Shown in pieces: positions 8,273 through 17,522 of a DNA stretch of 64,000 nt. Both the position numbers and the translations under genes were made by a program. This stretch comes from Bacteroidota bacterium (GTDB taxonomy: Bacteria > Bacteroidota > Bacteroidia > Chitinophagales > Chitinophagaceae): NCBI GenBank assembly GCA_023428755.1, contig JAEYWX010000025.1:124001-188000 (forward strand). Direction: 5' to 3'. Position 1 is the stretch's first letter. Each line of letters opens with the position of its first letter. The notes under the pieces were generated by a model, which saw nothing but the letters and a program-made list of their open reading frames with translations, did not search any database and was not told where the DNA came from.

Positions 8273-9592
8273 TTATTTGCCTTCCGCAACCACTTCCCCT
8301 TCCAGATCGTAATCAAATGCTTTCGTGATCTTCACATTAACAAACTCACCGATCTTTAACCGCTTGTCGGTTTGTATGATCACTTCATTATCTACTTCTA
8401 CCGAATCAAATTCGGTGCGGCCGAGATAACGTCCTGCCTCTTTTTTATCAACAATGGTTTTGAACGTTTTCCCAATTTTTTCCTGGTTCAGCTCAAAAGA
8501 AATTTCCTGCTGCACACCCATTACTTCCTGTGCACGACGTTCTTTTTCTTCTGCAGGCACATCATCCACTAAATCAAAACCACTTGTACCTTCTTCATGA
8601 CTGTAGGTAAAAATACCCACACGGTCGAAACGTTGTTTTTGCAGGAACAGTTTTGTTTCTTCAATATCATCCAGTGTTTCACCAGGGAAGCCGGCGATCA
8701 ATGTGGTGCGTAAACAAAGACCCGGAACTTTTTCACGAACAGCAGCGATCAACTCTTCTGTTTCGGTTCTGGTGATCTGACGACGCATTGCTTTCAGCAT
8801 ATTATCACTGGCATGCTGCAACGGCATATCGAGATAATTACAAATATTGGGGCGCTCACGCATTACATCCAATACATCCAATGGAAATTTATGCGGATAG
8901 GCATAATGCAAACGGATCCATTCCAAACCTTTTACATCAGCCAATCGATTCATCAAATCGCCGAGCATACGTTTCTTGTACAGATCCAAACCATAGTACG
9001 TTAATTCCTGGGCAATCAACATCACTTCTTTCACTCCTTTCTTCACCAAACCTTCTGCTTCTTTCACCAGGTCGTCCATACTTTTACTTACATGCTGTCC
9101 ACGCATGAGTGGAATAGCGCAAAACGCACAGGTACGGTTACAACCTTCACTGATTTTTAAATAGGCATAATGCGATGGTGTAGCCAGCAAACGCTCTCCT
9201 ACCAATTCGGTTTTATAATCGGCTTCAAACTGTTTTAAGATCATGGGCAATTCCATGGTACCATAAAACGCATCCACTTCCGGAATTTCTGTTTCCAGAT
9301 TATTCTTATACCGTTCGCTCAGACAACCTGTCACAATCACTTTATCCAGTTTACCACGACGCTTCAGTTCCACCTGGTCTAAAATCGTATTGATACTTTC
9401 TTCCTTTGCCTTATCAATAAACCCACAGGTATTTATCACTACGATGTTGTGATCTTTTTTACTGCTCTCGTGCACCACATCAATATCATTGGCCAATAAC
9501 TGACCGCTCAGCACTTCACTATCCACCATATTCTTGCTGCAGCCAAGTGTGATGATGTTGACCTTGTCCTTCTTTAACGTCTTACTTTTCAT
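8273..9592 (-). CDS. rimO: Ribosomal protein S12 methylthiotransferase RimO
   Basis: RimO is a radical-SAM enzyme that adds a methylthio group to the conserved Asp of ribosomal protein S12 (D88/89 numbering in other species). The 439-residue protein has the N-terminal methylthiotransferase domain with its cluster Cys (NIITLGCSKNMVDSE), the radical-SAM triad C-x3-C-x2-C (CNRTCAFC), and a C-terminal TRAM-like domain ending DYDLEGEVV. The SKNMVDSE signature separates RimO from MiaB. I start at 9592 (MKSKTLKKDK): the longer frame to 9661 adds 23 residues with no similarity to the family, and a TAnnTTTG element lies directly upstream of 9592. Confidence 0.95.
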   Translation of the reverse strand: MKSKTLKKDKVNIITLGCSKNMVDSEVLSGQLLANDIDVVHESSKKDHNIVVINTCGFIDKAKEESINTILDQVELKRRGKLDKVIVTGCLSERYKNNLETEIPEVDAFYGTMELPMILKQFEADYKTELVGERLLATPSHYAYLKISEGCNRTCAFCAIPLMRGQHVSKSMDDLVKEAEGLVKKGVKEVMLIAQELTYYGLDLYKKRMLGDLMNRLADVKGLEWIRLHYAYPHKFPLDVLDVMRERPNICNYLDMPLQHASDNMLKAMRRQITRTETEELIAAVREKVPGLCLRTTLIAGFPGETLDDIEETKLFLQKQRFDRVGIFTYSHEEGTSGFDLVDDVPAEEKERRAQEVMGVQQEISFELNQEKIGKTFKTIVDKKEAGRYLGRTEFDSVEVDNEVIIQTDKRLKIGEFVNVKITKAFDYDLEGEVVAEGK

Positions 9593-9597
9593 GGCTG

Positions 9598-9605
9598 CAA
9601 AGGTA
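9598..9605 (-). promoter_or_regulatory. TAnnTTTG -7 element of rimO
   Basis: On the minus strand this is TACCTTTG, the Bacteroidota -7 consensus, five bases before the rimO ATG at 9592. A start site seven or so bases downstream would give a nearly leaderless mRNA. No clear TTTG -33 box is visible. Confidence 0.45.
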
Positions 9606-9699
9606 ACAGTTTCAGGCAGAAAGGATGTCATTCTGCACGATCTGTTAAAGTTTGGCATCATTTTTTCAAGGAGGGGGTGAACATCTAAAACTCACATTT

Positions 9700-10191
9700 A
9701 TGAAAAAATTAATCATGGCCATCATTGTGTTAACAGCATTTGCACAAGGGGCATCAGCACAGGCAAAAGGAAGTAGCTACAAAACCGCTTTGGGTGTAAA
9801 ATTTTATCCGGGTGGAGGTATTACATTAAAACATTTTGTAAAAAGTAATGCGGCGCTTGAAGGAATTGCTTATTTCTGGAGAGATGGTATGCGTATTACC
9901 GGTTTGTATGAATTTCATGGTAATATTAGCGGGGCACCGGGTTTGAAATGGTATGTTGGTCCGGGTGCACACGTTGGTTTCTGGAACAACCGTTATTGGG
10001 ACAGACGCTATCCCGGTGTTGCCAGAGGTGGTGCAGTAGTGGGTATTGATGGTGTGTTGGGTTTGGATTATAAATTCAACGGAGCACCTATCAATATGTC
10101 GATCGACTGGCAGCCTTCGTTTGAATTTGGTGATTACGGAACCGGTTTCAGTGGTAACTGGGGTGGTTTTGCCATCCGTTATACATTCTAA
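9700..10191 (+). CDS. Secreted or outer-membrane beta-strand protein of unknown role
   Basis: The start at 9700 gives a clean signal peptide (MKKLIMAIIVLTAFAQGASA, cut before QAKG). The mature 144 residues are Gly- and aromatic-rich and read as alternating strands (ALGVKFYPGGGITLKHFV, GLKWYVGPGAHVGFW, VVGIDGVLGLDYKFN), ending in aromatic RYTF, the usual end of an outer-membrane beta-barrel. This fits a small porin-like or PorT-like barrel found widely in Bacteroidota, but I cannot name a family. It is divergent from rimO and followed by a very strong terminator. Confidence 0.75.
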   Translation: MKKLIMAIIVLTAFAQGASAQAKGSSYKTALGVKFYPGGGITLKHFVKSNAALEGIAYFWRDGMRITGLYEFHGNISGAPGLKWYVGPGAHVGFWNNRYWDRRYPGVARGGAVVGIDGVLGLDYKFNGAPINMSIDWQPSFEFGDYGTGFSGNWGGFAIRYTF

Positions 10192-10218
10192 ACAGGTATT
10201 CCTGTGAATGGAGTAAAA

Positions 10219-10263
10219 GGATACTCTTAAACTTACAAACTAAGTTTGAGAGTATCCTTTTTT
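10219..10263 (+). terminator. Terminator with 17-bp stem
   Basis: 10219-10235 pairs with 10241-10257 (one G-T pair) around a five-base loop, followed by six T. Confidence 0.93.
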
Positions 10264-10600
10264 CTGTTGTGGCTGTATTACTTTTATAGTGTTGACAGCA
10301 GTCAACTACCCTATAAGAGAACCAATTTTATTCCAATCCTGAAAAACCGAACAACGGTATCGTATGAAAAACAATGGACGAAAAAAGTCCACCAATGTCC
10401 CTTGAGAAACTTCCACACGGAAGTTTTTCTTTTTTAGGAATGATTTGCCGGGAAGGCGGTAAGGAAAAGAATATATGATGATGTTTCCTGCCTTTCGGTC
10501 TTCTCTTCTTCCCGACTTTCGGTCTTTCGGTCTTCTCAACTTTCTGACTTCCGGACATCTTCATGAAAAGTGTTTTCTTTGTACAAAAGAACCTTCTTGC
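10264..10600. other. Non-coding spacer with a second terminator and a pyrimidine repeat
   Basis: No convincing gene. A hairpin AAACTTCC/GGAAGTTT (10407-10414 with 10419-10426) followed by a T-rich run to 10435 is a plausible + strand terminator, though no gene lies between it and the terminator ending at 10263. From 10493 to 10537 the unit TTTCGGTC recurs three times (10493, 10517, 10525), two of them extended to TTTCGGTCTTCTC. Confidence 0.5.
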
Positions 10601-12247
10601 ATGCCCGATAATTACCAGATCGCCGAACAGTTTTCGTTGTTAAGTAAACTCATGGATATCCATGGCGAAGACAGTTTTAAAGCAAAAACATATGCTTCCG
10701 CTGCATTTAATATTGAAAAATTGCCGGTGCAGTTGAGTGAAGTTGATCCGGCAAAAATTTCTACCTACAAAGGCATTGGTGCCAGCACATCCAAAAAAAT
10801 ACTGGAGATATTACAAACAGGTGAACTGAAAGCACTCACCGAACTGATTGCACGCACACCTCCCGGTGTTATTGAAATGCTGCAGATAAAAGGTATTGGT
10901 CCGAAAAAAATTTCCACCATCTGGAAAGAAATGGAAATTGAAAGCATTGGTGAATTATTATACGCCTGCGAAGAAAACCGTTTGTTACTGTTTAAAGGGT
11001 TTGGTGAAAAAACACAGGCCAATGTAAAAGAATCGATCGAGTTTTTTCTGAAGCACAAGGATATTCATTTGTATGCCGATGTGGAAGCCTATGCATTGGC
11101 GGTTGATAAAAACCTGCGTGACCATTTTACTCAATTTCGTTTTGAGCTAACCGGTGAGTTCAGACGACAGCTGGAAATTATTCATCAACTCGAATGGGTA
11201 ACTACCACACCTGTTGCTACCTTACTTCCAATCTTCACGAATAACAATTTTGAGATCAAAGAACAAACCGATGCGTTTGTTTCGGTGAAAGGACCGGAGA
11301 ATATTGTGTTGCAGTTTTATCTTGCCACTGCTGAAAATTTCGGCACGGTGTTGTTTCAAACATCGGCTGCTGAAAACTTTTTACAAACCTGGGGAACGGT
11401 TGCCACTGTTGCTGAAGAACAGTTATTGTTTGAAGAAAAAGGCATTGCCTATATTCCCTCCTGTTTGCGTGAAGAATTGGTAACCGATGCTGTTCCTGAT
11501 CTCATACAGCCCTCTTCCATCAAAGGCATAATTCACAGCCACAGCAACTGGAGCGATGGTGGTGAAACCATTGAAACCATGGCCCGCCATGCGCAGGAAA
11601 TGGGTTTTGAATATTTAGTGATCAGCGACCACAGCAAGAGTGCCGGTTATGCCAATGGTTTAAGTGTGGAGCGGATAGAAGCACAACACCAATATATTGA
11701 TGAGCTCAACAGCAAGCTCAACGGCTTCCGCATTTTCAAAAGTATTGAAGCAGATATTTTGGGTGATGGCTCACTGGATTATGATGATGAAACTCTGGCG
11801 AGTTTTGATCTGGTGATTGCATCGGTACACAGCAATTTAAAAATGAACGAAGAGAAAGCGATGATGCGTGTGTTGAATGCCATTGAAAATCCATATACCA
11901 CGATTCTTGGTCACATGACGGGACGCCTGTTATTAAGCCGTGCCGGTTATCCACTCGATCATAAAAAAATTATTGACGCCTGTGTGGCCAACAGTGTGGT
12001 AATAGAACTCAATGCTCACCCCCGTCGTTTGGATATTGACTGGCGCTGGATACCCTATGCCTTAGACAAAGGCGCACTGATTTCCATTGACCCCGATGCA
12101 CACGAACTGAGTGGTTACAACGATATTAAGTACGGAGTACTGGCTGCACAAAAAGGCCGCTTAACCAACAGCCGTAACCTCAGCAGTTTTTCGTTACGGG
12201 AGTTTGAAGAATATATTATGGATGTGCGGATGGAGAAAGGGATATAG
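10601..12247 (+). CDS. polX: PolX-family protein with HhH and PHP domains, polymerase site degenerate
   Basis: Family X DNA polymerases with a C-terminal PHP domain act in base-excision repair, the PHP part being a metal-dependent 3'-5' exonuclease. I start at 10601 (MPDNYQIAEQFSLLSKLMDI); the longer frame upstream covers spacer repeats. Residues 1-90 are the N-terminal helical domain with a helix-hairpin-helix (TYKGIGASTSKKI), a second HhH follows (MLQIKGIGPKKISTIWKE), then the palm region. Where the family has G-S-x-R-R-G-x-x-x-x-x-D-x-D, this protein has GEFRRQLEIIHQLEWV, so the metal-binding Asp pair is missing. The PHP domain (about 305-548) keeps its ligands: HSHSNWSDG, ISDHSKS, EAD, SVHSN, GHMTGR, ELNAH, DPDAH. 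It is probably a nuclease or phosphoesterase rather than a polymerase. Confidence 0.88.
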   Translation: MPDNYQIAEQFSLLSKLMDIHGEDSFKAKTYASAAFNIEKLPVQLSEVDPAKISTYKGIGASTSKKILEILQTGELKALTELIARTPPGVIEMLQIKGIGPKKISTIWKEMEIESIGELLYACEENRLLLFKGFGEKTQANVKESIEFFLKHKDIHLYADVEAYALAVDKNLRDHFTQFRFELTGEFRRQLEIIHQLEWVTTTPVATLLPIFTNNNFEIKEQTDAFVSVKGPENIVLQFYLATAENFGTVLFQTSAAENFLQTWGTVATVAEEQLLFEEKGIAYIPSCLREELVTDAVPDLIQPSSIKGIIHSHSNWSDGGETIETMARHAQEMGFEYLVISDHSKSAGYANGLSVERIEAQHQYIDELNSKLNGFRIFKSIEADILGDGSLDYDDETLASFDLVIASVHSNLKMNEEKAMMRVLNAIENPYTTILGHMTGRLLLSRAGYPLDHKKIIDACVANSVVIELNAHPRRLDIDWRWIPYALDKGALISIDPDAHELSGYNDIKYGVLAAQKGRLTNSRNLSSFSLREFEEYIMDVRMEKGI

Positions 12248-12362
12248 GTGAATGAATTTTGCATTACAAAAATCTAAAAAAAGTGCGTGTGCCAAATGTT
12301 GAATATTTTATTCATATGTGAGTCCGTTACAACAGGCTGGCCGTTTGATAACTAAGTTTTAA

Positions 12363-12746
12363 TTGAAAAGTAAAAAGAGTACATACCTGATTGTAGCCAT
12401 TTCCCTGTTCGTTGGGCTTTTGCATTTTGTAACCGGTCCCAGTTACCATGGACCGTTCAAACACTTTGTGCAGGGCTACTTAACTGATCTGTTACTTCCT
12501 CTGAATCTTTACCTGTTATTGCAGCTCTCGTTACGAAAAAAACTTTCGGTTTCTTACTCCAGGATCATTACAGCAGTTGCCACTTTTTCCTTTGGTGTTT
12601 TTGTTGAGCTCATGCAGTTGAACAACATTCATTTATTTGGGAGTACGTACGATCCGTTAGATATGCTCATGTATGCAACAGGTGTTGGTCTGGGACTTCT
12701 ACTTGATGTGACGATCATTAACCGATTTGAACAGCAGGAAAAATAA
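12363..12746 (+). CDS. VanZ-like membrane protein
   Basis: A 127-residue protein with four predicted membrane helices and the VanZ-like signature in the third and fourth (FGVFVELMQL, then STYDPLDMLMYATGVGLG; compare E-x3-Q ... D-x2-D-x3-N/T-x2-G). VanZ-like proteins are small membrane proteins of mostly unknown function; the prototype gives low-level teicoplanin resistance. The start seems to be TTG at 12363, right after an in-frame TAA, with no ATG available upstream. It stands alone. Confidence 0.75.
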   Translation: MKSKKSTYLIVAISLFVGLLHFVTGPSYHGPFKHFVQGYLTDLLLPLNLYLLLQLSLRKKLSVSYSRIITAVATFSFGVFVELMQLNNIHLFGSTYDPLDMLMYATGVGLGLLLDVTIINRFEQQEK

Positions 12747-12829
12747 AGAACCGGCCTCAAAATTATTTTGTAAGCTCCCCAACTTTCGTCCATTCAAAAA
12801 TTCATAGAATTGGTAACTTCAAACAAAAA

Positions 12830-13189
12830 ATGCTCACAGCCATCAACCCCAAGCTTCCAATGCGGAACAAAGAAGTAACCAGAGAATACTACGTGCATCA
12901 GCTCGGCTTTGAACCGGTTGGCAGCAGTGATTACGATGGCTATTTGATGCTGCAAAAAGACAGCATTGAAATTCATTTCTTTGAATTTAAAGAACTGGAT
13001 CCAACAGAAAATTACGGACAGGTGTATATCCGCACCAATAACATTGATCAACTCTACCAATCTTTGCTGGAGAAGAATGTACCGATTCATCCCAATGGAC
13101 CATTGCAAACAAAACCCTGGGGGCAACGGGAATTTTCACTCCTTGATCTCGATCATAATCTGTTGACGTTTGGGCAGCCGGTAAGCTGA
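12830..13189 (+). CDS. VOC-family (glyoxalase/bleomycin-resistance) protein
   Basis: The 119 residues form one vicinal-oxygen-chelate module pair. The pattern INPKLPMRNKEVTREYYV matches the start of bleomycin-resistance-like proteins ('P-x-L-x-V-x-D-x-x-x-x-x-x-F-Y'), with IEIHFFEF in the middle and PWGQREFSLLDLDHNLLTF at the end (the conserved 'G-x-R-E-F-x-L-x-D-P-D-G-N' stretch). Such proteins bind hydrophobic antibiotics or act as dioxygenases or lyases; the substrate is not predictable. It stands alone between the VanZ-like gene and thioredoxin. Confidence 0.85.
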   Translation: MLTAINPKLPMRNKEVTREYYVHQLGFEPVGSSDYDGYLMLQKDSIEIHFFEFKELDPTENYGQVYIRTNNIDQLYQSLLEKNVPIHPNGPLQTKPWGQREFSLLDLDHNLLTFGQPVS

Positions 13190-13344
13190 AGCAGCAACAG
13201 GATTATAATGAATCCTTATACATACACAGTAAAAGACACTTTTCATAATTGAACGTAGATGTACAGCAAAACAATGTGCTGCACAGCAAGACTCTTCAGG
13301 CAGCACAAGTAACATTAGTCACACAGGCTTGTTGCAATATCAAA

Positions 13345-13352
13345 TACCTTTG
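13345..13352 (+). promoter_or_regulatory. TAnnTTTG -7 element of the thioredoxin gene
   Basis: TACCTTTG ends 15 bases before the ATG at 13368. TTGTTG at 13329-13334 lies closer than the usual -33 spacing, so only the -7 box is well supported. Confidence 0.5.
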
Positions 13353-13367
13353 CAGCAAACACAATAT

Positions 13368-13748
13368 ATGGCAACGATCAAACTCAGCACCCAGGATTTT
13401 AAAGACAAGGTGTTTAACTATGAAACCGAAAAAGAATGGAAGTACAAAGGCAGCGTTCCTGCCATCATTGATTTCTATGCCGATTGGTGCGGACCTTGTA
13501 AAATGGTAGCGCCTGTGCTGGAAGAACTGGCCACAGAATACGAAGGACGTCTTGTGATTTACAAAGTAGATACCGAAGCGGAAATGGAACTGGCGAGTGT
13601 ATTTGGCATCCAGAGTATCCCCACATTTTTATTTATACCGGTTGATGCTGATCCAATGATGCAACCCGGTGCGTTTCCAAAAAAAGTTTTCAAAGAAGTA
13701 ATTGAAGAGCATTTGCTGAAAACAGCGAAACAGATGAGCAATGAATGA
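13368..13748 (+). CDS. trxA: Thioredoxin
   Basis: A classical thioredoxin, the general cytosolic dithiol reductant. It carries the redox site WCGPC (IDFYADWCGPCKMVAPVL), the cis-Pro stretch SIPTFLFI and a typical helix after the active site. Start 13368 (MATIKLSTQDF) is preferred over 13329 because it matches the family's N-terminus and sits below a TAnnTTTG promoter element. A short insertion (PVDADPMMQPGAFP) lengthens the loop before the last helix where most thioredoxins have only 'G'. There is no signal peptide. It is convergent with the giant kinase gene on the other strand. Confidence 0.95.
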   Translation: MATIKLSTQDFKDKVFNYETEKEWKYKGSVPAIIDFYADWCGPCKMVAPVLEELATEYEGRLVIYKVDTEAEMELASVFGIQSIPTFLFIPVDADPMMQPGAFPKKVFKEVIEEHLLKTAKQMSNE

Positions 13749-13768
13749 TGAGTAATGAGTAATAAAAG

Positions 13769-16700
13769 TTAATCTAACAACGGCAGTTCCACAAAAAAGG
13801 TGCTGCCTTTTTTCTGTTCGGTCGTGAACCAGATATCGCCTTTCATTTGCTCCACAATTCCTTTACACATAGCAAGGCCCAATCCTGTACCTGATGTTTT
13901 AGTAGTGAAATTGGGATAGAAAATTTTGTCCTGCAGTTCGGGTTTTACACCACCGCCATTATCCTGGATACGTACCAATACCTTATCGTTGTTGCGCTCA
14001 ATAAACAATTGCACATTTGCCTCGGTTCCTTCCGGCACGGCTTCCAATGCATTGCGGATGAGATTAGTGAATAAACGGTTCAACTGTGTTTTATCGGCCA
14101 TTACAAACAATGCATCATCGGTGCTGCTGCAAGTAAGCAATCCTTCTTCCTGCATGCTGAATAATCCAACTACCGATTGAATAGACTCCACAATATTTAC
14201 TTTTTCCAACCGTGGATTTCCAATATTGGCAAAGCTTGAAAAATCGGATGCAATGTTGGACAAATAATCAATTTGCTCCACCAATGTTTTTGCTACACTC
14301 TGCGATATGTTTTTTGCATCGGCCGAGTTGGAATCAATTGCTTTTTGCAGGTATTGAATACTCAGCTTCATCGGCGTTAGCGGATTCTTGATCTCATGTG
14401 CTACCTGTCTTGCCATTTCACGCCACGCCCCTTCCCGTTCGCTACGTGCAAGCAGGTTGGCACTTTCTTCCAGTTGCTTCACCATGCCGTTGTATTCCTG
14501 TACCAGTTCACCAATTTCATCGTTACGGTTCCATACAATCGCCTCATTGGTTTTACCCAACTTGATGGCTTTCATTTTTTCACTGATGATGGTAAACGAA
14601 CTGGTGATACGGCTCGTAACAAAAAAGGCGACCAATCCGGCAATGAGAAAAATAAATGCATTGAGGTTGATCAATGTAACAAGGAAGTTTGATATCTCCT
14701 GCTTTAATTCATTTTGCGATGTGAAATACGGAATGTTGAGATAAGCATACGCCTGTCCTGCTTCATCACGCACCGGCACATAAATACTCATGTAAGAACG
14801 GCTGCCTACTTTTTCATCTTCAATCGTCTGCACCAGGTATTCTTTCGACAGTTTGTAATAGGCGTGCGGATCTGTTTTACGGCTGAGCAATCCTTTGTTG
14901 TAATAATAAGGTTCAGATGATATCTGCAGGTTACCTGATGTATCGTAAATATTTATATCCACACCGTGTATTTCTGAAATACGGTTTACTTTTCCCTGCA
15001 GCTCTGAAATAGCAACTTCATCATACAACTTTACTACATCATCAAAAATCGCATGCCTGTCCAATGCTGCTTCCACTTCTGCTTTCATGATACTGATGGT
15101 ACGTGACAAGCGTTCTTTGTTGATGCGGCTGTGACGGTTAATAAAGAAAAAGATCGTGGAAGCACCAATGATCAAAAACGAAAAGATGCTGATCCCAATA
15201 ATGGTGGTATGCACCTGGGTACGGAACGTAAGCTGCCATTGCTGCTTCCAGTTGGCCCAATTACCACCCAGTTTCAGTACACGTTGTACCAATCGAAACA
15301 ACGATAACATCAACAGAAATACACAAAACAAATATGCAAACAGTGTAATTGTTTCCAGCACTTTGTTCTGCGGCTTTACTACCACTACTGTGAGGTTTTT
15401 GGTTGCCGTGTACCACAACTCTGAGTAACCGTTACGTTGCTGACGTTCGAGCGAAGGACGCTCGGGCTGTGCACTTGTTAGATGAATCGGGAACGGATAA
15501 TCATTTGCACTGCTGATGAGTTCCCGGTTTTTGTAAATAGCATAGGCATATGAATCAGCATTATCGCCTGTTTCGTTGATGGAAGTTGCAAAAAGCTCCG
15601 GATAAAATTTTGCATCGGCATAACGTTTCGGACGTGAAAGAATAAATACATAACCAAGCAGTTCGTTTGTTTCCCTGTCGATCACATCTTTCCGTGCGAT
15701 GTAATAAAATTTATCGAAGGATTCTTCGTAGTACTGCCAATCACGAACCGTTGTTGTTTTACTCTGCAGTTTATGAACCGTATTAAGCGTATTAAACGAA
15801 GTAGAATCTGTATTGAATAATGATTCTTCCTTGGCTGTGTACGTATAAATCTCTGTTTCAAATTTATTGAGATAACCACTGAAGTTTTCATTCACCAGGC
15901 TGTCTTTCAAAAACTGGTTGCCACTGGCGGTGGTAAAACGATAAAAGTTATTATCCAGAAAATCGGAACGAAAATTTTGCAGTGCAATACTCAGCAGGTT
16001 CTCCAGCGATGGATCAGTTTGTAAACTCAGCTTCTCGGCAATACGGGTGCGTTGCTGCCATTCCTTTTTGCTGTTTTCGCTAATGAGCAATATGGTTAAC
16101 GAAATTGAAAAGAAAAACAACCAGAATATGGTTCGCCCATTCGAGGGCAAAAAATTCAACTGCATACTCCTGTTGCTGAAAAACAAAGTGATCAGCAATA
16201 ACCAGATAAGCAACGACAAATGATACAATACCAGCGATGAGTTGATGGTAAATGTGAGATACAACAACCCGGTGATGGTTAACGCAAGTAATTGAATTTT
16301 TAGTTGCGTCCTGCTGTATTGTTTAAAAAATACAAACAACCAATCGATCAATAAAAAATAATTCAACGCCAGCGAACCCAGTATAAAGAACCCGGCAAAA
16401 CTGAATACCGACAGACTGAAAAAGTTGGTAACACTAAATGATATCTGCGAATCGGCCACCAGGCTCCGTACTATATTTCCAAAGAGAATGGTGAGAAAAA
16501 AGATCAGCAACGATGTAATGATCAATCCTGCTTTTTCATCAATACGAACGGGTAATAACCCTCCTGATTTTCCATTGCGGCGAATGAACAATAAGATCCA
16601 CAACAATAAAAACGAATTGATCATGAGATCACCCAACGACTTTAAGATATAGTTGGAACCATAAATGGCAGGATCAAACAATTCGAACTGGCGCAGGTTG

Positions 16701-17518
16701 AGTGGTACGGGCAAATAATAACTTACGATCCGGAGAAGTGCAATCGCTGTTACCAAAAACAATAAACCCGCATTAAAGGACCGGGCTGCGGTAATGGAAG
16801 TTGCTGCTTTGTGTATCAGCATCAGAAAACAAAACATGGCAAGTAATCGCAGCAGTACGGTAATGCGGTTGAGAGGTTGCGGAAGGTTTGTTTGTGCCTT
16901 GAGCCAAAAAAGCCCTTTTCCGTCCCTGCTCTTGATTTGTAGTGTTGCTTGTTGTTCTTCGCTGATTGTATAATACTTTTCAATTCCTTTGAGATAGGCA
17001 AAATTATTACTGAGAAAACTGGACGATAAAAAATAATTCCATTTTACCGGTATCAACGCCATGGCGTAGCAGGTTTTACCAGTCGGCAGCTTCACTACTT
17101 TTTTGTAAACGGTGTAGTATCCATTGATGAGTTGTTCAAACCAAATGCCATTGGGACGTTGCCATAATTCAACACTGGGCAAAATCGTTTGTGTGTTCCA
17201 GAACCGGGTTTGAAAACCATCGTTACCCGCCGATGCAATAAAGATGAAATAATCTTTCTCAAGCAAATCGAGGTATTCTTCTTTTTCAACCGTACCGTTT
17301 TCGAGCCGGGTTAATAAGGCCGTATCGGTAAGGAGTTGCTCAAATTCTTTTTCACGACTGTTGATGGCTTTTTGCAACGCTTTTTGTACCTGCGCCGGAG
17401 CAGATGTGTACGACCAGTAATATTGAAACAGATAAGAGAACGTGAGCAACCAACCGGCTAAAATAAGCAGATAGCCATTTTTGTAAACAAAGCGGCGGAT
17501 GGTTGAAATGTGGTTCAA
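13769..17518 (-). CDS. Giant NtrY-like membrane histidine kinase
   Basis: A 1249-residue sensor kinase. The layout is: one membrane helix (about 15-33), an extracytoplasmic region, a block of about eight helices (about 220-485), a second extracytoplasmic region, helices near 725-745 and 770-795, a third sensory region (about 800-915), a helix near 925-945, HAMP, HisKA with the phosphoacceptor His in VAHEIKNPLTPMKL, and HATPase_c (NLIRNALEAVPEG, DNGGGVKPEL, GTGLGLAMCKGIVEQ). The HEIKNPLTP box and HAMP placement are those of NtrY-type kinases. Translation seems to begin at TTG 17518, four bases after the mazG stop. No response regulator is adjacent. The multi-helix insert is unusual and could be a transporter-like sensor. 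Confidence 0.9.
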   Translation of the reverse strand: MNHISTIRRFVYKNGYLLILAGWLLTFSYLFQYYWSYTSAPAQVQKALQKAINSREKEFEQLLTDTALLTRLENGTVEKEEYLDLLEKDYFIFIASAGNDGFQTRFWNTQTILPSVELWQRPNGIWFEQLINGYYTVYKKVVKLPTGKTCYAMALIPVKWNYFLSSSFLSNNFAYLKGIEKYYTISEEQQATLQIKSRDGKGLFWLKAQTNLPQPLNRITVLLRLLAMFCFLMLIHKAATSITAARSFNAGLLFLVTAIALLRIVSYYLPVPLNLRQFELFDPAIYGSNYILKSLGDLMINSFLLLWILLFIRRNGKSGGLLPVRIDEKAGLIITSLLIFFLTILFGNIVRSLVADSQISFSVTNFFSLSVFSFAGFFILGSLALNYFLLIDWLFVFFKQYSRTQLKIQLLALTITGLLYLTFTINSSLVLYHLSLLIWLLLITLFFSNRSMQLNFLPSNGRTIFWLFFFSISLTILLISENSKKEWQQRTRIAEKLSLQTDPSLENLLSIALQNFRSDFLDNNFYRFTTASGNQFLKDSLVNENFSGYLNKFETEIYTYTAKEESLFNTDSTSFNTLNTVHKLQSKTTTVRDWQYYEESFDKFYYIARKDVIDRETNELLGYVFILSRPKRYADAKFYPELFATSINETGDNADSYAYAIYKNRELISSANDYPFPIHLTSAQPERPSLERQQRNGYSELWYTATKNLTVVVVKPQNKVLETITLFAYLFCVFLLMLSLFRLVQRVLKLGGNWANWKQQWQLTFRTQVHTTIIGISIFSFLIIGASTIFFFINRHSRINKERLSRTISIMKAEVEAALDRHAIFDDVVKLYDEVAISELQGKVNRISEIHGVDINIYDTSGNLQISSEPYYYNKGLLSRKTDPHAYYKLSKEYLVQTIEDEKVGSRSYMSIYVPVRDEAGQAYAYLNIPYFTSQNELKQEISNFLVTLINLNAFIFLIAGLVAFFVTSRITSSFTIISEKMKAIKLGKTNEAIVWNRNDEIGELVQEYNGMVKQLEESANLLARSEREGAWREMARQVAHEIKNPLTPMKLSIQYLQKAIDSNSADAKNISQSVAKTLVEQIDYLSNIASDFSSFANIGNPRLEKVNIVESIQSVVGLFSMQEEGLLTCSSTDDALFVMADKTQLNRLFTNLIRNALEAVPEGTEANVQLFIERNNDKVLVRIQDNGGGVKPELQDKIFYPNFTTKTSGTGLGLAMCKGIVEQMKGDIWFTTEQKKGSTFFVELPLLD

Positions 17519-17522
17519 GATA

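Noticed and set aside
10246..10437. 63-codon frame between two terminators
   Set aside because: It starts inside the first terminator stem and ends inside the second, so it is a chance reading of hairpins.
10493..10537. TTTCGGTC repeats considered as a CRISPR-like array
   Set aside because: Units are eight to thirteen bases with no regular spacers and no cas genes; simple pyrimidine repeat.
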